A stretch of DNA of 37,648 bases from Oscillospiraceae bacterium. Its GTDB lineage: Bacteria; Bacillota; Clostridia; Oscillospirales; Oscillospiraceae. A program made the translations under genes and the position numbers. The stretch covers positions 1 through 37,648 of the forward strand of contig WQUY01000019.1 in the NCBI GenBank assembly GCA_009781855.1, read 5' to 3'. Positions 1 through 7,505 of the stretch are shown one piece after another; positions within the stretch are counted from its first letter, which is position 1; each line of letters starts with the position of its first letter. Under the pieces are notes generated by a model, which saw only the letters and a list, made by a program, of their open reading frames with translations, was not told where the DNA came from and searched no databases.

Positions 1-29
1 CGCATATGAATCAGTAAGAAATTGATGCC

Positions 30-49
30 CCCTCAAGGGTTCTTGAGGG
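30..49 (+). other. Perfect hairpin overlapping tRNA 5' end
   Basis: The eight bases CCCTCAAG (30-37) pair perfectly with CTTGAGGG (42-49) around a GGTT loop. The last three bases of the right arm are the first three bases of the mature tRNA. It may be the terminator of a gene to the left or a 5' processing element. No U-tract follows, so a plain terminator is not a good fit. Confidence 0.5.
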
Positions 50-123
50 CCTTTAGCTCAGTTGGTTAGAGCATCCGGCTCATAACCGGACGGTCCGCGG
101 TTCGAGTCCGTGAAGGCCCACCA
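47..123 (+). tRNA. tRNA with CAU anticodon (elongator Met, or Ile2)
   Basis: A complete cloverleaf is visible: acceptor stem GGGCCTT/AAGGCCC, D-stem GCTC/GAGC, anticodon stem TCCGG/CCGGA with loop CTCATAA, T-stem CGCGG/CCGTG with loop TTCGAGT, discriminator A and an encoded CCA (121-123). The anticodon CAT reads AUG as elongator methionine tRNA. The same anticodon is also used by the lysidine-modified isoleucine tRNA, and sequence inspection alone does not settle which this is. It is not an initiator by appearance, because the acceptor starts with a paired G-C and the anticodon stem lacks the three consecutive G-C pairs of initiators. A long hairpin lies directly downstream. Confidence 0.95.
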
Positions 124-126
124 AAA

Positions 127-172
127 ATATGCCAAACCCTGACGAGAATGTTTTCGTCAGGGTTTGGCATAT
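127..172 (-). terminator. Long intrinsic terminator between tRNA and superoxide reductase
   Basis: A perfect 19-bp stem (127-145 with 154-172) encloses an 8-base loop. On the minus strand the hairpin is followed by TTTTTGG, so it is a canonical intrinsic terminator for the superoxide reductase gene ending at 197. On the plus strand it would also stop tRNA transcription, with a poorer U-tract. Confidence 0.85.
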
Positions 173-196
173 GTATATGACTTGCAAAATAAAAAT

Positions 197-577
197 CTAA
201 AGCGTGGTTTTCCAGAGACCGTGCAAATTGCAATATTCAAATACAGCTATAGGCTTGTCATTGACAAAACTAAATTCTGCAGTTGGTGCTGCTCCGGCTT
301 TGAGGCATTTTCTTTGGCCTCCATTTTCGGTTTCAACATAAATAAACGCAATATGATGCTCTTCTTCCATCGGATGCAAAACACTTCCGACCTGTACACT
401 TATGGAATTGCCTGAAATGTTGACTTGAGGAACATGTTTCTCTGCACTGGCATCAACAGTGTTCGGGACAAGCTCCGCCATCGGCTCACCGCAGCATACA
501 AGTGGCACGCCTTTATCCTGAATAAACCCAATCATATTCCCACAACGCTGACATTTGAAAAACTTCTGCCTGCTCAT
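197..577 (-). CDS. dfx: Superoxide reductase (desulfoferrodoxin, 2Fe type)
   Basis: This 126-residue protein reduces superoxide to hydrogen peroxide in the cytoplasm, a detoxification route typical of anaerobes. The N-terminal desulforedoxin domain has the four iron ligands Cys9, Cys12, Cys28 and Cys29. The catalytic domain shows the expected Fe(His)4Cys ligands: His48, His68, His74, Cys116 and His119 in the C-terminal CNLHG motif. Length matches the two-iron family. The start ATG follows a GGAGG ribosome binding site. The gene is monocistronic, with its own promoter-like sequence and a strong terminator at 127-172. All ligand residues are intact, so it should be functional. Rubredoxin or a rubredoxin-like protein is the usual electron donor, and none is seen in the window. 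Confidence 0.95.
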   Translation of the reverse strand: MSRQKFFKCQRCGNMIGFIQDKGVPLVCCGEPMAELVPNTVDASAEKHVPQVNISGNSISVQVGSVLHPMEEEHHIAFIYVETENGGQRKCLKAGAAPTAEFSFVNDKPIAVFEYCNLHGLWKTTL

Positions 578-606
578 ATAGTTTCCTCCTTAATATGTTA
601 TGTAAC

Positions 607-639
607 TATCATGATAACATACAAAAGCAATGATAGCAA
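607..639 (-). promoter_or_regulatory. Promoter with palindrome at -10, superoxide reductase gene
   Basis: Reading the minus strand, TTGCTA (639-634) and TATCAT (616-611) are separated by 17 bases and lie upstream of the superoxide reductase start. The -10 box lies inside the perfect palindrome TATCATGATA (607-616), a plausible operator. The regulator is unknown, and a peroxide or redox regulator is only a guess. Confidence 0.4.
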
Positions 640-713
640 TTTCTAAATGTAACAGTTATGATACTTTTCCACGATACAATGCCCCATAAAAAATTATATT
701 TGAGGGAGGCTTT

Positions 714-1532
714 ATGTGGGGCAGAAATACAAAAAACAATAATATTGGCAAACCTAACCTCAGGCATCGACTTATAATCACGATTGCACTAGCTGTTATT
801 ATGGCGATTGTAGTTGGGATTTCATTTGCGATGATGCGATTAAGAATTGCGGATATGCATATAATCTTTCCACTTGTGCTGGGCATGTCTGCAATCGTTA
901 TAATATTTATGACCCTTTGGACTCTTGGGGCATCAAATCGATTTGTGCGGTTTGCAAAAATAATGCGCCGCATTTGTATCATAGGCCTTGCGGCAGGATT
1001 TACAGTGTTTCTTGTTTTTCTGGGACTTACAATTTCAGGTGCGCATACTCAGGAAGCTGATATTGATGCGCTTATTGTATTGGGGGCAGGGCTACGTAAC
1101 GATGCGCCCAGCCTAGTTTTGCAAACCCGCCTTGAAGCCGCGATTGCGTATCTGGAGACACGTGAAGATGTGCCCATAATCGTCTCAGGCGGCCTGGGAT
1201 TAGGGCAGAACATCAGTGAAGCAGAGGCGATGTTCCGATATCTACGCGCAAGAGGAATTGACGAAAATCTCATATGGAAAGAAGATGCATCAACAAGCAC
1301 CTACGAAAATCTGAATTTCTCAAGAGCATTGATGGAAGCGCGTGGCATTGATATCGAAAATGCGACTGTTGCAGTTGTTTCAAACGAATTCCATCTGTTT
1401 AGAGCAACGCATATAGCTCGAAATGTAGGGATTTGCGCAGTGGGCGTTGCAGCAGAAACCCCAGGCCTCTCGCTCAGAGCGCTTTATTTTTTCAGAGAAG
1501 CATTTGCACTTGCTGCGCAGATACTGCTTTAA
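714..1532 (+). CDS. DUF218 (SanA/YdcF/ElyC-like) membrane protein
   Basis: This 272-residue protein has three predicted membrane helices (about residues 20-40, 49-72 and 87-108), followed by an extracytoplasmic DUF218 domain (about 115-270). The domain shows the typical DALIVLGAG start, the VSGG motif, the SEA helix start and the conserved EDxSxxTxEN and SNEFHLFRA blocks. Family members are linked to cell-envelope processes such as peptidoglycan precursor or vancomycin-sensitivity phenotypes, but the reaction is not firmly known. The start ATG follows GAGGGAGG. The gene stands alone, and topB downstream has its own promoter. Family assignment is firm; function is not. Confidence 0.85.
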   Translation: MWGRNTKNNNIGKPNLRHRLIITIALAVIMAIVVGISFAMMRLRIADMHIIFPLVLGMSAIVIIFMTLWTLGASNRFVRFAKIMRRICIIGLAAGFTVFLVFLGLTISGAHTQEADIDALIVLGAGLRNDAPSLVLQTRLEAAIAYLETREDVPIIVSGGLGLGQNISEAEAMFRYLRARGIDENLIWKEDASTSTYENLNFSRALMEARGIDIENATVAVVSNEFHLFRATHIARNVGICAVGVAAETPGLSLRALYFFREAFALAAQILL

Positions 1533-1581
1533 TATAAATATTTTCGTGAAAAAAGGCGCATGGCTGACCCCATGTGTTTTT

Positions 1582-1610
1582 TTGACTTTGGCTGTACTAT
1601 ACTGTATAGT
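1582..1610 (+). promoter_or_regulatory. Promoter of topB
   Basis: TTGACT (1582-1587) and TATAGT (1605-1610) are separated by exactly 17 bases, about 40 bases upstream of the topB GTG start. It supports starting topB at 1651 rather than at in-frame codons further upstream. Confidence 0.6.
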
Positions 1611-1650
1611 AAAACGGAAAACAACAAGGCGACAACGGAGGGTAAGCGTA

Positions 1651-3831
1651 GTGGGAAAATCACTTGTATTAGCCGAAAAACCTTCGGTGGGAAAAGACAT
1701 AGCAAGGATACTGGGATGCAGGCAAAGTGGCGATGGCTGCATGATTGGCGACCGACATATAGTTACTTGGGCGCTAGGGCATCTTGTAACGCTTGCAGAT
1801 CCTGAAGTCTACAGCAAGGAATATAAAACATGGAGCCTAGAATCTCTGCCGATGTTACCGGGCAAAATGCAGCTGGTTGTCATGAAAGAAACCTCAAAGC
1901 AATTTAACATAGTTCAAGGACTTCTAAAACGCGCTGATGTATCGGATATCATAATCGCAACAGATGCCGGACGCGAGGGCGAACTTGTTGCCCGATGGAT
2001 ACTGATTAAAGCCGGATGCAAAAAGCCTGCAAAAAGGTTATGGATTTCATCACAGACGGATAAGGCGGTGCGTGACGGATTTCAAAACCTCAAACCAGCG
2101 GCGAACTATTACGATTTATTTCAATCGGCAGAAGCACGCTCTGAAGCGGATTGGCTTGTGGGTCTAAACGTAACCAGGGCGCTGACATGCAAATACAACG
2201 CCAGCTTATCTGCCGGTCGAGTTCAAACACCCACACTTGCTATGATTGTTGCACGAGAACAAGAAATCAAGAGTTTTATTCCAAAGGATTACTATAATAT
2301 AAAAGCACAGTTTCAGGGATTTACAGCGACTTGGACAGGAAACAGCGGGCAGACCCGCATTGCAAACAAGACCGATGCCGAGGCAGTGCTTGAAAGGATA
2401 TCAGGCAAGCAGGGCATTGTGACAACCATACAGAAACAATACAAACACAAAGCGCCACCTGCCGCATATGACCTTACAGAGCTTCAGAGGGACGCTAATC
2501 GCAAATTTGCATATTCAGCAAAAGAGACGCTTTCAATAATGCAATCGCTTTATGAGCATCATAAGCTGCTCACATACCCACGCACCGATTCGAGATATAT
2601 AACAGATGACATCATACCTACCCTGCCTGACAGGCTTAGGAGTATTGCAGTTGGGCCATACAAGGAACATGCAATGGCACTTTTGAAATCACGCCCATTA
2701 TCGACGAAATATATTGCGGATAATAGCAAAGTTAGTGACCATCATGCAATAATTCCGACTGAAGAATCAATAGACTTGATGTTTTTAAGACCGGAAGAGC
2801 GGAATATATATGACTTGGTTGTCCGGAGATTCCTTGCGGTACTGATGCCCGCATTTGAATATGAAGAAACAAAGCTAACGGTGACGATTGGTAAGGAAAA
2901 GTTTGCAGCCAAGGGCAAGATGATCCGCTTTGCCGGTTGGAAAGCCGCATATGGGCAAGGAGTGGCAGATGACGATGACGATGAGGATTCGGATATAAGA
3001 GAGCAAACCTTGCCACAATTGCAGCAAGGAAGCAAGCCAGAAATCAAGTCATGCGCTATTATTACAGGCAAAACAAAGCCGCCGGCACGATACAATGAAG
3101 CAACCTTGCTGACGGCAATGGAAAACCCAAGTGGCAAAGAAATGAGCGCCGATATGCTGGCGATTCTAAAAACAACGAGCGGACTCGGAACACCTGCGAC
3201 ACGCGCCGATATTATTGAAAAACTGTTCTCGTCGTTTTGCATAGAACGCCGAGGTAAGGAAATCGTGCCAACCTCAAAAGGTATGCAGTTGGTTGGTCTT
3301 GTGCCGGAAGATTTGCGCTCGGCAGAACTTACCGCAAAATGGGAACAAGAGCTTGCGCTTATAAGCAAAGGTCAGGCGCAAAAAAAAGTATTTATAGAGC
3401 AAATGCGTGGCTATGCAACGAAACTTGTTTCTGCGGTTGTCTCTAGTGAGGCCAAGTATACGCACGATAATATGACAAAAGACAAATGCCCCGATTGCGG
3501 AAAGTTTCTCCTTGAAGTCAGTGGAAAGAAAGGTAAAATGCTTGTATGCCCGGATCGTGAGTGCGGATATCGCAAGAACCTTTCGATGACAACCAATGCC
3601 AGATGTCCCAACTGCCATAAGAAACTGGAGATGCGTGGAGAGGGAGAAAAACGCATGTTCGTTTGTATTTGCGGACATAGAGAAAGACTATCAGATTTTG
3701 AAAAGCGCAAAAAAGAATCCGGTGCATCAAAGCGTGACACAGAAAACTTTTTACGCAATCAAAACAAACAAGATAATGATAAAGGCAAGTCAGCCTTGGC
3801 AGAGCAGCTTGCAAAATGGATGGAAAATTAA
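1651..3831 (+). CDS. topB: DNA topoisomerase III (type IA)
   Basis: This 726-residue type IA topoisomerase passes single DNA strands and decatenates replication or recombination intermediates. The Toprim domain is at the N-terminus (LAEKPSVGKDIA) with the acidic ATDAGREGEL motif. The catalytic tyrosine is Tyr309 in the LLTYPRTDSRY block. The C-terminus (from about residue 612) carries two zinc-ribbon-like segments with CPDC...CPDREC and CPNC...CIC cysteines. The chosen GTG start follows GGAGGG with an 8-base spacer and lies downstream of a good promoter. The reading frame stays open further upstream, but that segment would overlap the DUF218 gene and lacks family similarity. The gene appears monocistronic. 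Hairpins follow in the convergent gap before the YigZ gene. Confidence 0.93.
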   Translation: MGKSLVLAEKPSVGKDIARILGCRQSGDGCMIGDRHIVTWALGHLVTLADPEVYSKEYKTWSLESLPMLPGKMQLVVMKETSKQFNIVQGLLKRADVSDIIIATDAGREGELVARWILIKAGCKKPAKRLWISSQTDKAVRDGFQNLKPAANYYDLFQSAEARSEADWLVGLNVTRALTCKYNASLSAGRVQTPTLAMIVAREQEIKSFIPKDYYNIKAQFQGFTATWTGNSGQTRIANKTDAEAVLERISGKQGIVTTIQKQYKHKAPPAAYDLTELQRDANRKFAYSAKETLSIMQSLYEHHKLLTYPRTDSRYITDDIIPTLPDRLRSIAVGPYKEHAMALLKSRPLSTKYIADNSKVSDHHAIIPTEESIDLMFLRPEERNIYDLVVRRFLAVLMPAFEYEETKLTVTIGKEKFAAKGKMIRFAGWKAAYGQGVADDDDDEDSDIREQTLPQLQQGSKPEIKSCAIITGKTKPPARYNEATLLTAMENPSGKEMSADMLAILKTTSGLGTPATRADIIEKLFSSFCIERRGKEIVPTSKGMQLVGLVPEDLRSAELTAKWEQELALISKGQAQKKVFIEQMRGYATKLVSAVVSSEAKYTHDNMTKDKCPDCGKFLLEVSGKKGKMLVCPDRECGYRKNLSMTTNARCPNCHKKLEMRGEGEKRMFVCICGHRERLSDFEKRKKESGASKRDTENFLRNQNKQDNDKGKSALAEQLAKWMEN

Positions 3832-3832
3832 A

Positions 3833-3870
3833 GCCGCTGGATAGACGATTGCGTTCGACTTCCGGCAGCT
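3833..3870. repeat. Member of a dispersed GCTGCCGGRAGTCGAA hairpin motif
   Basis: Read on the minus strand, 3869-3853 is GCTGCCGGAAGTCGAAC. This nearly equals the left arm of the hairpin at 28739-28754 and resembles that at 12311-12327. Flanking CCGCTGG and CCGGCAGC can partly pair. It sits between the convergent topB and YigZ genes. Confidence 0.4.
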
Positions 3871-3888
3871 CAAGAGGCTATGTGTAGG

Positions 3889-3929
3889 GCAAAGGCATTA
3901 TAGCACGGTTCGCGCCCTCTAGCCTTTGC
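3889..3929. terminator. Possible bidirectional terminator, topB / YigZ
   Basis: GCAAAGGC (3889-3896) pairs with GCCTTTGC (3922-3929) around a 25-base loop, in the gap between two convergent genes. There is no clear U-tract on either side, so assignment as a terminator rests mainly on position. Confidence 0.35.
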
Positions 3930-3949
3930 GGATCTCTCAGCAATAAGGA

Positions 3950-4567
3950 CTACCTAAAAACACCCATTTTCGTCCCCTCTGCGACCATCTGCACACAACC
4001 TGCAGATAGCTCCACAATCTTTTTTTGCAATATAGCAAAATCATCTGAGGGAAGTGTGCATTGCAAGACAACATCAGCACCAAAGTCCTCAGAGGTTATA
4101 TCTGCACCGAAAGCGGCCAGTTGACGTTTGACCAACTCAAAAAGCGAATACTGCATGGACACAGAACAAAGCGTGAGCTCACGCATACTTCCAACTCCGG
4201 CAGACTCTAGTGCGATAGTTCCGCAGCGGGCATAGGCTCTTACAAGTCCGCCTGCACCAAGCAAAGTGCCGCCGAAATAACGCGTTGCGACACAGCAGAA
4301 GTCATAAACATCTTGCCTTATAAAAGCTTCAAGCAACGGCATTCCGGCAGCTCCGGAGGGCTCTCCATCATCACTGTAGCGAGTGATATTCCCGGATTTT
4401 ACTCGATATGCATAGACATTATGGTTTGCGTCACGGTACTTTGTGCGAATGGAATTTAGAAATGCAAGCGCCTCATCCTCTGATGAAATCGGTGAAATGT
4501 TGCTGATAAACCGGCTTTTTTTCTCGATGAAATCAATCTCGACAGACTGTAATGGAAGTTTATACAT
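3950..4567 (-). CDS. YigZ/IMPACT (UPF0029) family protein
   Basis: The protein (about 205 residues) belongs to the YigZ family, related to the eukaryotic translation regulator IMPACT. It has an N-terminal UPF0029 domain and a C-terminal ferredoxin-like DUF1949 domain. The signature is clear: KKSRFI near the N-terminus, SDDGEPSGAAG, and RYFGG followed by LGAGGLVRAY. A role in translation or stress regulation is suspected for the family, with no defined reaction. I chose the ATG at 4567. An in-frame TTG at 4579 is the alternative, and spacing from the GGGGG ribosome-binding stretch is imperfect for both. It is divergent from the HAD gene and convergent with topB. Confidence 0.88.
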   Translation of the reverse strand: MYKLPLQSVEIDFIEKKSRFISNISPISSEDEALAFLNSIRTKYRDANHNVYAYRVKSGNITRYSDDGEPSGAAGMPLLEAFIRQDVYDFCCVATRYFGGTLLGAGGLVRAYARCGTIALESAGVGSMRELTLCSVSMQYSLFELVKRQLAAFGADITSEDFGADVVLQCTLPSDDFAILQKKIVELSAGCVQMVAEGTKMGVFR

Positions 4568-4712
4568 GTGCGTACTCAAGCCCCCTTGTCCAGGACGATA
4601 ACAAAAATAAGTGCCAAAAGGCAGGGAGAGAGGCGAGTTTAAGGCCGCGCCGTCACCCTATTAGAATAAGAATATATACCAAACCATTAAATTAATCAAA
4701 TGCGAGGTAAAA

Positions 4713-5591
4713 ATGAAACCTATCTACGACGAAACGTTGACTCAAAGCTCCGCACCTGCGGAAAATATTGACCAATCGCATAATGAAAAAGGCTCTCGTT
4801 ATAAAATGATTGCTGTTGATATGGATGGCACACTGCTCAACAAGGAGTCGCAACTCACTGAGCGCACGGAAGCTGCAATAAAAAAGGCGGTTGAGGCGGG
4901 CGTAATTTATGTTCAAGCGACAGGCCGAGCCCCTAAAGGTGTAGAGATTGTAAACAAACTCTTTGACAAAGACTTGCCGTTTATCGTTTATAACGGCGCC
5001 TCGGCCGTTATGGGCAAGTCAAGGAAAGTGCTTTTTAATGAATTTCTGGACGCATCGCTTGCAAAAGAGGTTTTTGATATTGGGCGTACAAGAAATATAC
5101 CGGTTATCACTTGGACAAAAGACGGCATATTTGCGAGTATGGAGTGCCAGCAGGCAGCGGACTACAAAAACCGCTACAATATGGAATTGCCAATTATAAA
5201 CAGCATAAATGAGGTTGACGGTGAGAGCATATTTAAATTATTTTGGATAGACACGCCGGAAGCCGTCAGGAGTCTGCAAAGCGAAATGAATGCGTTCTTT
5301 GGAGATAGGTTAGGCTGTTATTCTTCTCAGCCGGAATTTTTGGAATTTGTTAGCCCAAATGCAGGCAAAGGTGCTGCTTTAGAACGGGTTGGGAAGCTTT
5401 TTGGTATAGACCGAAATGAGATGATTGCTGTTGGTGATGGTTATAATGATATTTCAATGCTCTGTTATGCAGGGTTGGGGGTTGCAATGGAGAATGCCCC
5501 TGATGATGTCAAGGCTGTTTGTGAACATGTAACACTTTCTAATAATGATGATGGTGTTGCGGCTGTTATTGAGCAATTCATTTTAAGATAA
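4713..5591 (+). CDS. Cof-type HAD-superfamily phosphatase
   Basis: This 292-residue protein is a HAD-superfamily hydrolase of the Cof/type IIB (C2 cap) subfamily, which dephosphorylates sugar phosphates, flavin nucleotides or similar small phosphoesters. Motif I is VDMDGT with nucleophile Asp36 and acid/base Asp38. Motif II is the TGR block, and the C-terminal GDGYNDISML block supplies the metal-binding aspartates. An N-terminal extension of about 30 residues precedes the core. A shorter start at Met32 is possible, but the ATG at 4713 has the better ribosome binding site (GCGAGGT). The 3' end overlaps the convergent TauE/SafE gene by nine bases. The substrate cannot be read from sequence. Confidence 0.9.
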   Translation: MKPIYDETLTQSSAPAENIDQSHNEKGSRYKMIAVDMDGTLLNKESQLTERTEAAIKKAVEAGVIYVQATGRAPKGVEIVNKLFDKDLPFIVYNGASAVMGKSRKVLFNEFLDASLAKEVFDIGRTRNIPVITWTKDGIFASMECQQAADYKNRYNMELPIINSINEVDGESIFKLFWIDTPEAVRSLQSEMNAFFGDRLGCYSSQPEFLEFVSPNAGKGAALERVGKLFGIDRNEMIAVGDGYNDISMLCYAGLGVAMENAPDDVKAVCEHVTLSNNDDGVAAVIEQFILR

Positions 5592-6383
5592 ATAATTTAA
5601 CCCACTAATAATATTGAATATAGCAAATGTAGCAACTAAACCCTGCATGACATTAAAGCAGTTTTCGACAACTCTTTCACTTAGTTTTTTATTGAGGATT
5701 GCCCCGATGAAGCCTCCGGCAACCGCCCCAATCATCATTGGTGGGAGCATTTGTAGGTTAAACGCGCCAAAACCCACAGTCAGTGATGCATAGATTGCAT
5801 TTGCTGACTGTGAGAATAATATCACTACTATTGAGCAGACCATGGCGGTTTTGATGTTAAATGAAAACAGGAAAATTACCACGGCTATGTTTATTGGCCC
5901 GCCTCCTATGCCAAGGAACGCTGCGAGAACACCAAGCACAAGCCCGGTGAGCACAATAAGAGGCTTTCCGGATAGATTTTTACTTTCGATAGATGCTCTT
6001 CTTCTCATATACACAAAAACACTGATAGCCATTATAAGGAGTAGTGCATTTTGTATCACCGTGACAGTCTGTCCCATCTCAAGTGCATTTACAATCATTG
6101 TGAGCAAATGCTGACCTAAAGTGCCACCAAGCGCTGCACCTATGGCCAGAGGGAGGACAATCTTGAAGTCGATGACAGTTTTCATCATCAGCTGTTTTCC
6201 TGCGGAAACAAATGACATGACCAAGACTGTTAATGATGAAAGCATACTGATAGACTGAACATCGAAGTCGCCCAGAATGTCAAGAACCGGCCTCATAATG
6301 ATTCCACCGCCTATGCCGGCGATTGCACCGGCGGTTGTTGAGACGATGGCAATTAAAAAGTAAATTATTGGCTGCAATTTCAC
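5583..6383 (-). CDS. TauE/SafE (TSUP) family membrane transporter
   Basis: This 266-residue, very hydrophobic protein belongs to the TauE/SafE family of anion exporters, which handle sulfite, sulfoacetate and other organic acids. It shows the two-repeat architecture: GAIAGIGGG near residue 20 and its counterpart LAAFLGIGGGPIN near residue 160, with about seven to eight membrane spans. The start is a GTG preceded by AAGGAT. Its last nine bases overlap the end of the convergent HAD gene. Substrate is unknown; export of a sulfur oxyanion or a fermentation acid is possible. Confidence 0.88.
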   Translation of the reverse strand: MKLQPIIYFLIAIVSTTAGAIAGIGGGIIMRPVLDILGDFDVQSISMLSSLTVLVMSFVSAGKQLMMKTVIDFKIVLPLAIGAALGGTLGQHLLTMIVNALEMGQTVTVIQNALLLIMAISVFVYMRRRASIESKNLSGKPLIVLTGLVLGVLAAFLGIGGGPINIAVVIFLFSFNIKTAMVCSIVVILFSQSANAIYASLTVGFGAFNLQMLPPMMIGAVAGGFIGAILNKKLSERVVENCFNVMQGLVATFAIFNIISGLNYLS

Positions 6384-6600
6384 TACATCCTTATTCTGTC
6401 GTCATCTTTGATGACGAGATATTTTCTGCAACAAGCGGAATTTGCACAATTGTCCGATTCATGGCAACTTAGCAATCGACGTCTAGTATAACATAATAAT
6501 CTTTTGGGGTGTATAAAATTTAGAAACGCAGGTGTTTTTCTGATGTGAAAACCATTCTGATGCACGTAGCGAGTTGCTATGTAAGTGGAAAAAATAAATA

Positions 6601-6639
6601 TTGACTTTAACAATGTTAAATGTTATATTTAACATTGTT
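6601..6639 (+). promoter_or_regulatory. Promoter with 31-bp palindromic operator, DUF2089 gene
   Basis: TTGACT (6601-6606) and TATATT (6624-6629) are 17 bases apart. The segment from the spacer through the -10 box forms a perfect inverted repeat, AACAATGTTAAAT (6609-6621) with ATTTAACATTGTT (6627-6639), separated by five bases. A binding site overlapping the -10 box is typical of repression. Autoregulation by the DUF2089 protein encoded 27 bases downstream is an inference. Confidence 0.7.
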
Positions 6640-6665
6640 TTTATATTTGTGAAAGGGTAACATAT

Positions 6666-6965
6666 ATGGCTATAGAAGTAGTGCCTGAATGGATGGCAAA
6701 TTTTGAAGACGAAGATGTTGCATTTATCAAGAAATTTCTGATGGCCTCCGGCTCACTAAAAGAAATGGCGTCTCAGTATGGCGTGACATACCCTACAGTG
6801 CGCCTGCGGCTCGACAAATTAATTCAAAAAATCAAAATCAGCGAGGATGTATCCAACGAACCATATGTGGCGCTTATAAAGCGTTTGGTTATAGGTGACA
6901 AAATCGATTTTGACACCGCAAAAATACTGATTTCCGAATACAAAAAGATTGGAGAAAATAAATAA
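6666..6965 (+). CDS. DUF2089 family small helix-turn-helix protein
   Basis: This 99-residue protein is the short form of DUF2089. It has the family block beginning NFEDEDVAFIKKF, followed by a helix-turn-helix-like segment (ASQYGVTYPTVRLRLDKL). That segment suggests DNA binding, so it is probably a transcriptional regulator. The longer family form carries an N-terminal zinc ribbon, which is absent here. The gene is preceded by a promoter containing a large palindrome, and its stop codon overlaps the ATG of the next gene (TAATG). The two are therefore translationally coupled, a regulator/membrane-protein pair. Confidence 0.85.
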   Translation: MAIEVVPEWMANFEDEDVAFIKKFLMASGSLKEMASQYGVTYPTVRLRLDKLIQKIKISEDVSNEPYVALIKRLVIGDKIDFDTAKILISEYKKIGENK

Positions 6966-7369
6966 TGGCAAGAGTTTCTTTTGTGGTAATAGCATTTGTT
7001 TTTGCGCTAATATTTTTTGCAGGAAGTATTCTGCTGCAAATATTTCTATCGAAAAAGGAAAGCAAATGGCCAGGCCTTTTGCTTCCAGCTATAACCGTGT
7101 TATTTTCTGTGCTGGCGATATTGGGCATAGCCATTTACAGCGTAGGCTCAGGTTATGCAACAACACAATTCATGGTCGATGGTGTAGTTGTTGAGGAAAC
7201 AATTATCTGGGCGCATGATTATACAATGTCTGAGCTTGCAAATATAATCAATATTTTTATCCTGATGAATATTCCCACAGCTGTATTGCTTATCATTTAT
7301 GCAGCGTGCAGAGGAAAGCGACGCCGCCAACGCGACCTGGAAAAAATGGCTGCACAGGATTTGGAATAA
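6965..7369 (+). CDS. Small three-helix membrane protein, unknown function
   Basis: This is a 134-residue protein with three hydrophobic segments (about residues 5-28, 38-62 and 93-113), ending in a strongly basic stretch (RGKRRRQRD) and a short acidic tail. The start overlaps the DUF2089 stop codon, so it is probably expressed with it. I do not recognise the family from sequence. The context suggests that the DUF2089 protein controls, or is partnered with, this membrane protein. A long hairpin terminator follows. Confidence 0.8.
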   Translation: MARVSFVVIAFVFALIFFAGSILLQIFLSKKESKWPGLLLPAITVLFSVLAILGIAIYSVGSGYATTQFMVDGVVVEETIIWAHDYTMSELANIINIFILMNIPTAVLLIIYAACRGKRRRQRDLEKMAAQDLE

Positions 7370-7445
7370 AATATCATCAGGGCTTGGAGACTTTGGGTCG
7401 AATTTGTACATTGTAGCAGAAGTGTAAGCTTATACCAACATCATA

Positions 7446-7487
7446 GCGAGAGTCGAGCCTGCCGACAAGCGGTAGAGCTCGACTCTC
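7446..7487. terminator. Bidirectional hairpin terminator
   Basis: CGAGAGTCGAGC (7446-7457) pairs perfectly with GCTCGACTCTCG (7476-7487), and the interior CTGCCG/CGGTAG extends the helix. It lies between the convergent small membrane protein gene and the PEP carboxykinase gene. A T-rich stretch (TCTTATATTCT) follows on the plus strand. Confidence 0.75.
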
Positions 7488-7505
7488 GTCTTATATTCTG
7501 GTATG

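Noticed and set aside
1447-1650. In-frame N-terminal extension of topoisomerase III
   Set aside because: It overlaps the end of the DUF218 gene, lies upstream of a good promoter, and has no family similarity. The GTG at 1651 has a proper ribosome binding site and gives the normal start.
4602-4618. Sigma-54-like TTGGCAC element on the minus strand upstream of the YigZ gene
   Set aside because: The -24 half matches but the -12 GC is absent (TTTGT at the expected place), and no sigma-54 activator gene is seen.
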